Shown: positions 34,169 to 34,573 of the stretch, one piece after another
Layout of the letters: every line of letters begins with the position of its first letter
Position numbering within the stretch: the first letter of the stretch is position 1
NCBI RefSeq assembly: GCF_028712165.1
Contig: NZ_JAQTQR010000024.1
Location: 1-34,573 of the forward strand
Direction: 5' to 3'
Length of the DNA stretch: 34,573 nucleotides
Source of the DNA: Sulfuricurvum sp.
GTDB taxonomy: Bacteria; Campylobacterota; Campylobacteria; Campylobacterales; Sulfurimonadaceae
Notes under the pieces: generated by a model
Told to the model about the DNA's origin: nothing
The model's database searches: none
Seen by the model: the letters and a program-made list of their open reading frames with translations, nothing else
Translations under genes and position numbers: made by a program

Positions 34169-34448
34169 AGATAATATCTTTTGCCACTTCTTTGGCGATG
34201 AAACTACGTAATGTGTTCATATAACCTACATCCAGTGATCGTTTTAAATCAGATTCTATTTGTTTTTTGAATGCGATGCGTCGTTCTAAACTTTTAGGAT
34301 TCATTTCAATAACCAAGTCAATATCACTGTTTAGCGTTGCTTGATCTCGTGCAAAGCTACCAAAAAGCCCTATTTTGATCACACCAAAATCACTTTGGAA
34401 TTTCTCTTTATGTGATGATAAATAGTTTAAAACATCTTGCTTTGTCAT
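34161..34448 (-). CDS. mntA: Minimal nucleotidyltransferase antitoxin MntA
   Basis: The product has 95 residues. The nucleotidyltransferase motif GS-x10-D-x-D is complete: G30, S31, D42, D44 (in GLFGSFARDQATLNSDIDLV). Proteins of this type use ATP to AMPylate the HepT partner. AAGAGGA just upstream of the ATG acts as ribosome-binding site; a TACAAT-like -10 lies at 34477-34482. Gene order (antitoxin first) and overlap with hepT indicate one transcript. The pair is likely a stress or phage-response module. Confidence 0.9.
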   Translation of the reverse strand: MTKQDVLNYLSSHKEKFQSDFGVIKIGLFGSFARDQATLNSDIDLVIEMNPKSLERRIAFKKQIESDLKRSLDVGYMNTLRSFIAKEVAKDIIYV

Positions 34449-34506
34449 ACATCCTCTTTGGCAGCATAAGTGTGTAATTGTAGCGCATTATCAATGAAGT
34501 ATCTCC

Positions 34507-34572
34507 TTCATTTAGCGGTTAAATATTTTTTTCTCGTTTCCACATTTCAAGTGGGAATGCATATCCTTTGTA
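34507..34572 (-). CDS. Possible 3' end of a minus-strand gene running off the window
   Basis: On the minus strand, one frame open to the window edge gives 21 residues, GYAFPLEMWKREKKYLTAK at its end, then TGA at 34507-34509. The composition is protein-like and the distance to mntA (58 bases) would fit, but the stretch is too short for certainty. It contains no recognisable domain. Confidence 0.3.
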
Positions 34573-34573
34573 G

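Noticed and set aside
1-34573. tRNA, rRNA, riboswitch or CRISPR array
   Set aside because: No cloverleaf-like sequence, rRNA segment, regular spacer-repeat series or recognised riboswitch motif was seen by eye; the gaps are short.

Overview
The window looks like a chromosomal segment of a free-living sulfur-oxidising campylobacterotal bacterium (Sulfurimonas/Sulfuricurvum type). This is inferred from moderately AT-rich core genes, a FlgS-type flagellar kinase beside an M18 aminopeptidase, split PAS/MCP energy-taxis proteins like CetB/CetA of Campylobacter, kinases of the AHQWKQPLN type, and dense sensory and c-di-GMP signalling. No rRNA, tRNA, CRISPR array or intact insertion sequence was seen.

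Bases 1-10355 are an accessory array. Eight genes, all on the + strand, differ in base composition: GC-rich at 1-1414, intermediate to 5714, very AT-rich at 5786-8155, intermediate again to 10355. In order they are a 5'-truncated Sel1-like repeat protein, an Imm71/Imm72-like immunity protein, a periplasmic protein with a possible protein-E-like domain, a 955-residue exported WG-repeat protein, an exported protein of unknown function, a cytosolic DUF6630-like protein, and two further exported proteins, the larger starting with a carboxypeptidase-regulatory/transthyretin-like segment. Five of the eight carry signal peptides. I read this as an accreted set of immunity or accessory genes of a polymorphic toxin or type VI secretion locus whose effector would lie left of the window; no effector or secretion gene is inside it. 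A 131-bp element with 25-bp inverted ends (493-623) separates the first two genes and supplies the first codons of the second. The right edge (10356-10575) holds a possible decayed group II intron fragment.

Bases 10576-21320 are mainly sensory: an sCache MCP; a malic enzyme operon with a DUF2238 membrane protein and a DUF188 protein; a split Aer-like pair (PAS protein plus MCP); an OmpR-type regulator overlapping a histidine kinase that has its catalytic core at the N-terminus followed by four PAS domains; and a PAS-GGDEF-EAL protein. The regulator/kinase operon and the PAS-GGDEF-EAL gene both have 11-bp-spaced TGAC direct repeats just upstream of a TATAAT box, which suggests one regulon.

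Bases 21399-34573 are a core backbone with small inserted modules: dnaE; a lipoprotein; yefM-yoeB with a clear autoregulated promoter; an exported orphan; a DUF433 antitoxin without its toxin; the M18 aminopeptidase and flgS; a Cache-GGDEF-EAL protein with a degenerate GGDEF motif; the overlapping operon pgsA-rseP-yggS; and an mntA-hepT nucleotidyltransferase/HEPN toxin-antitoxin pair. The last bases may hold the 3' end of another minus-strand gene. No gene-free stretch exceeds 300 bases; the longest is 220 bases (10356-10575).
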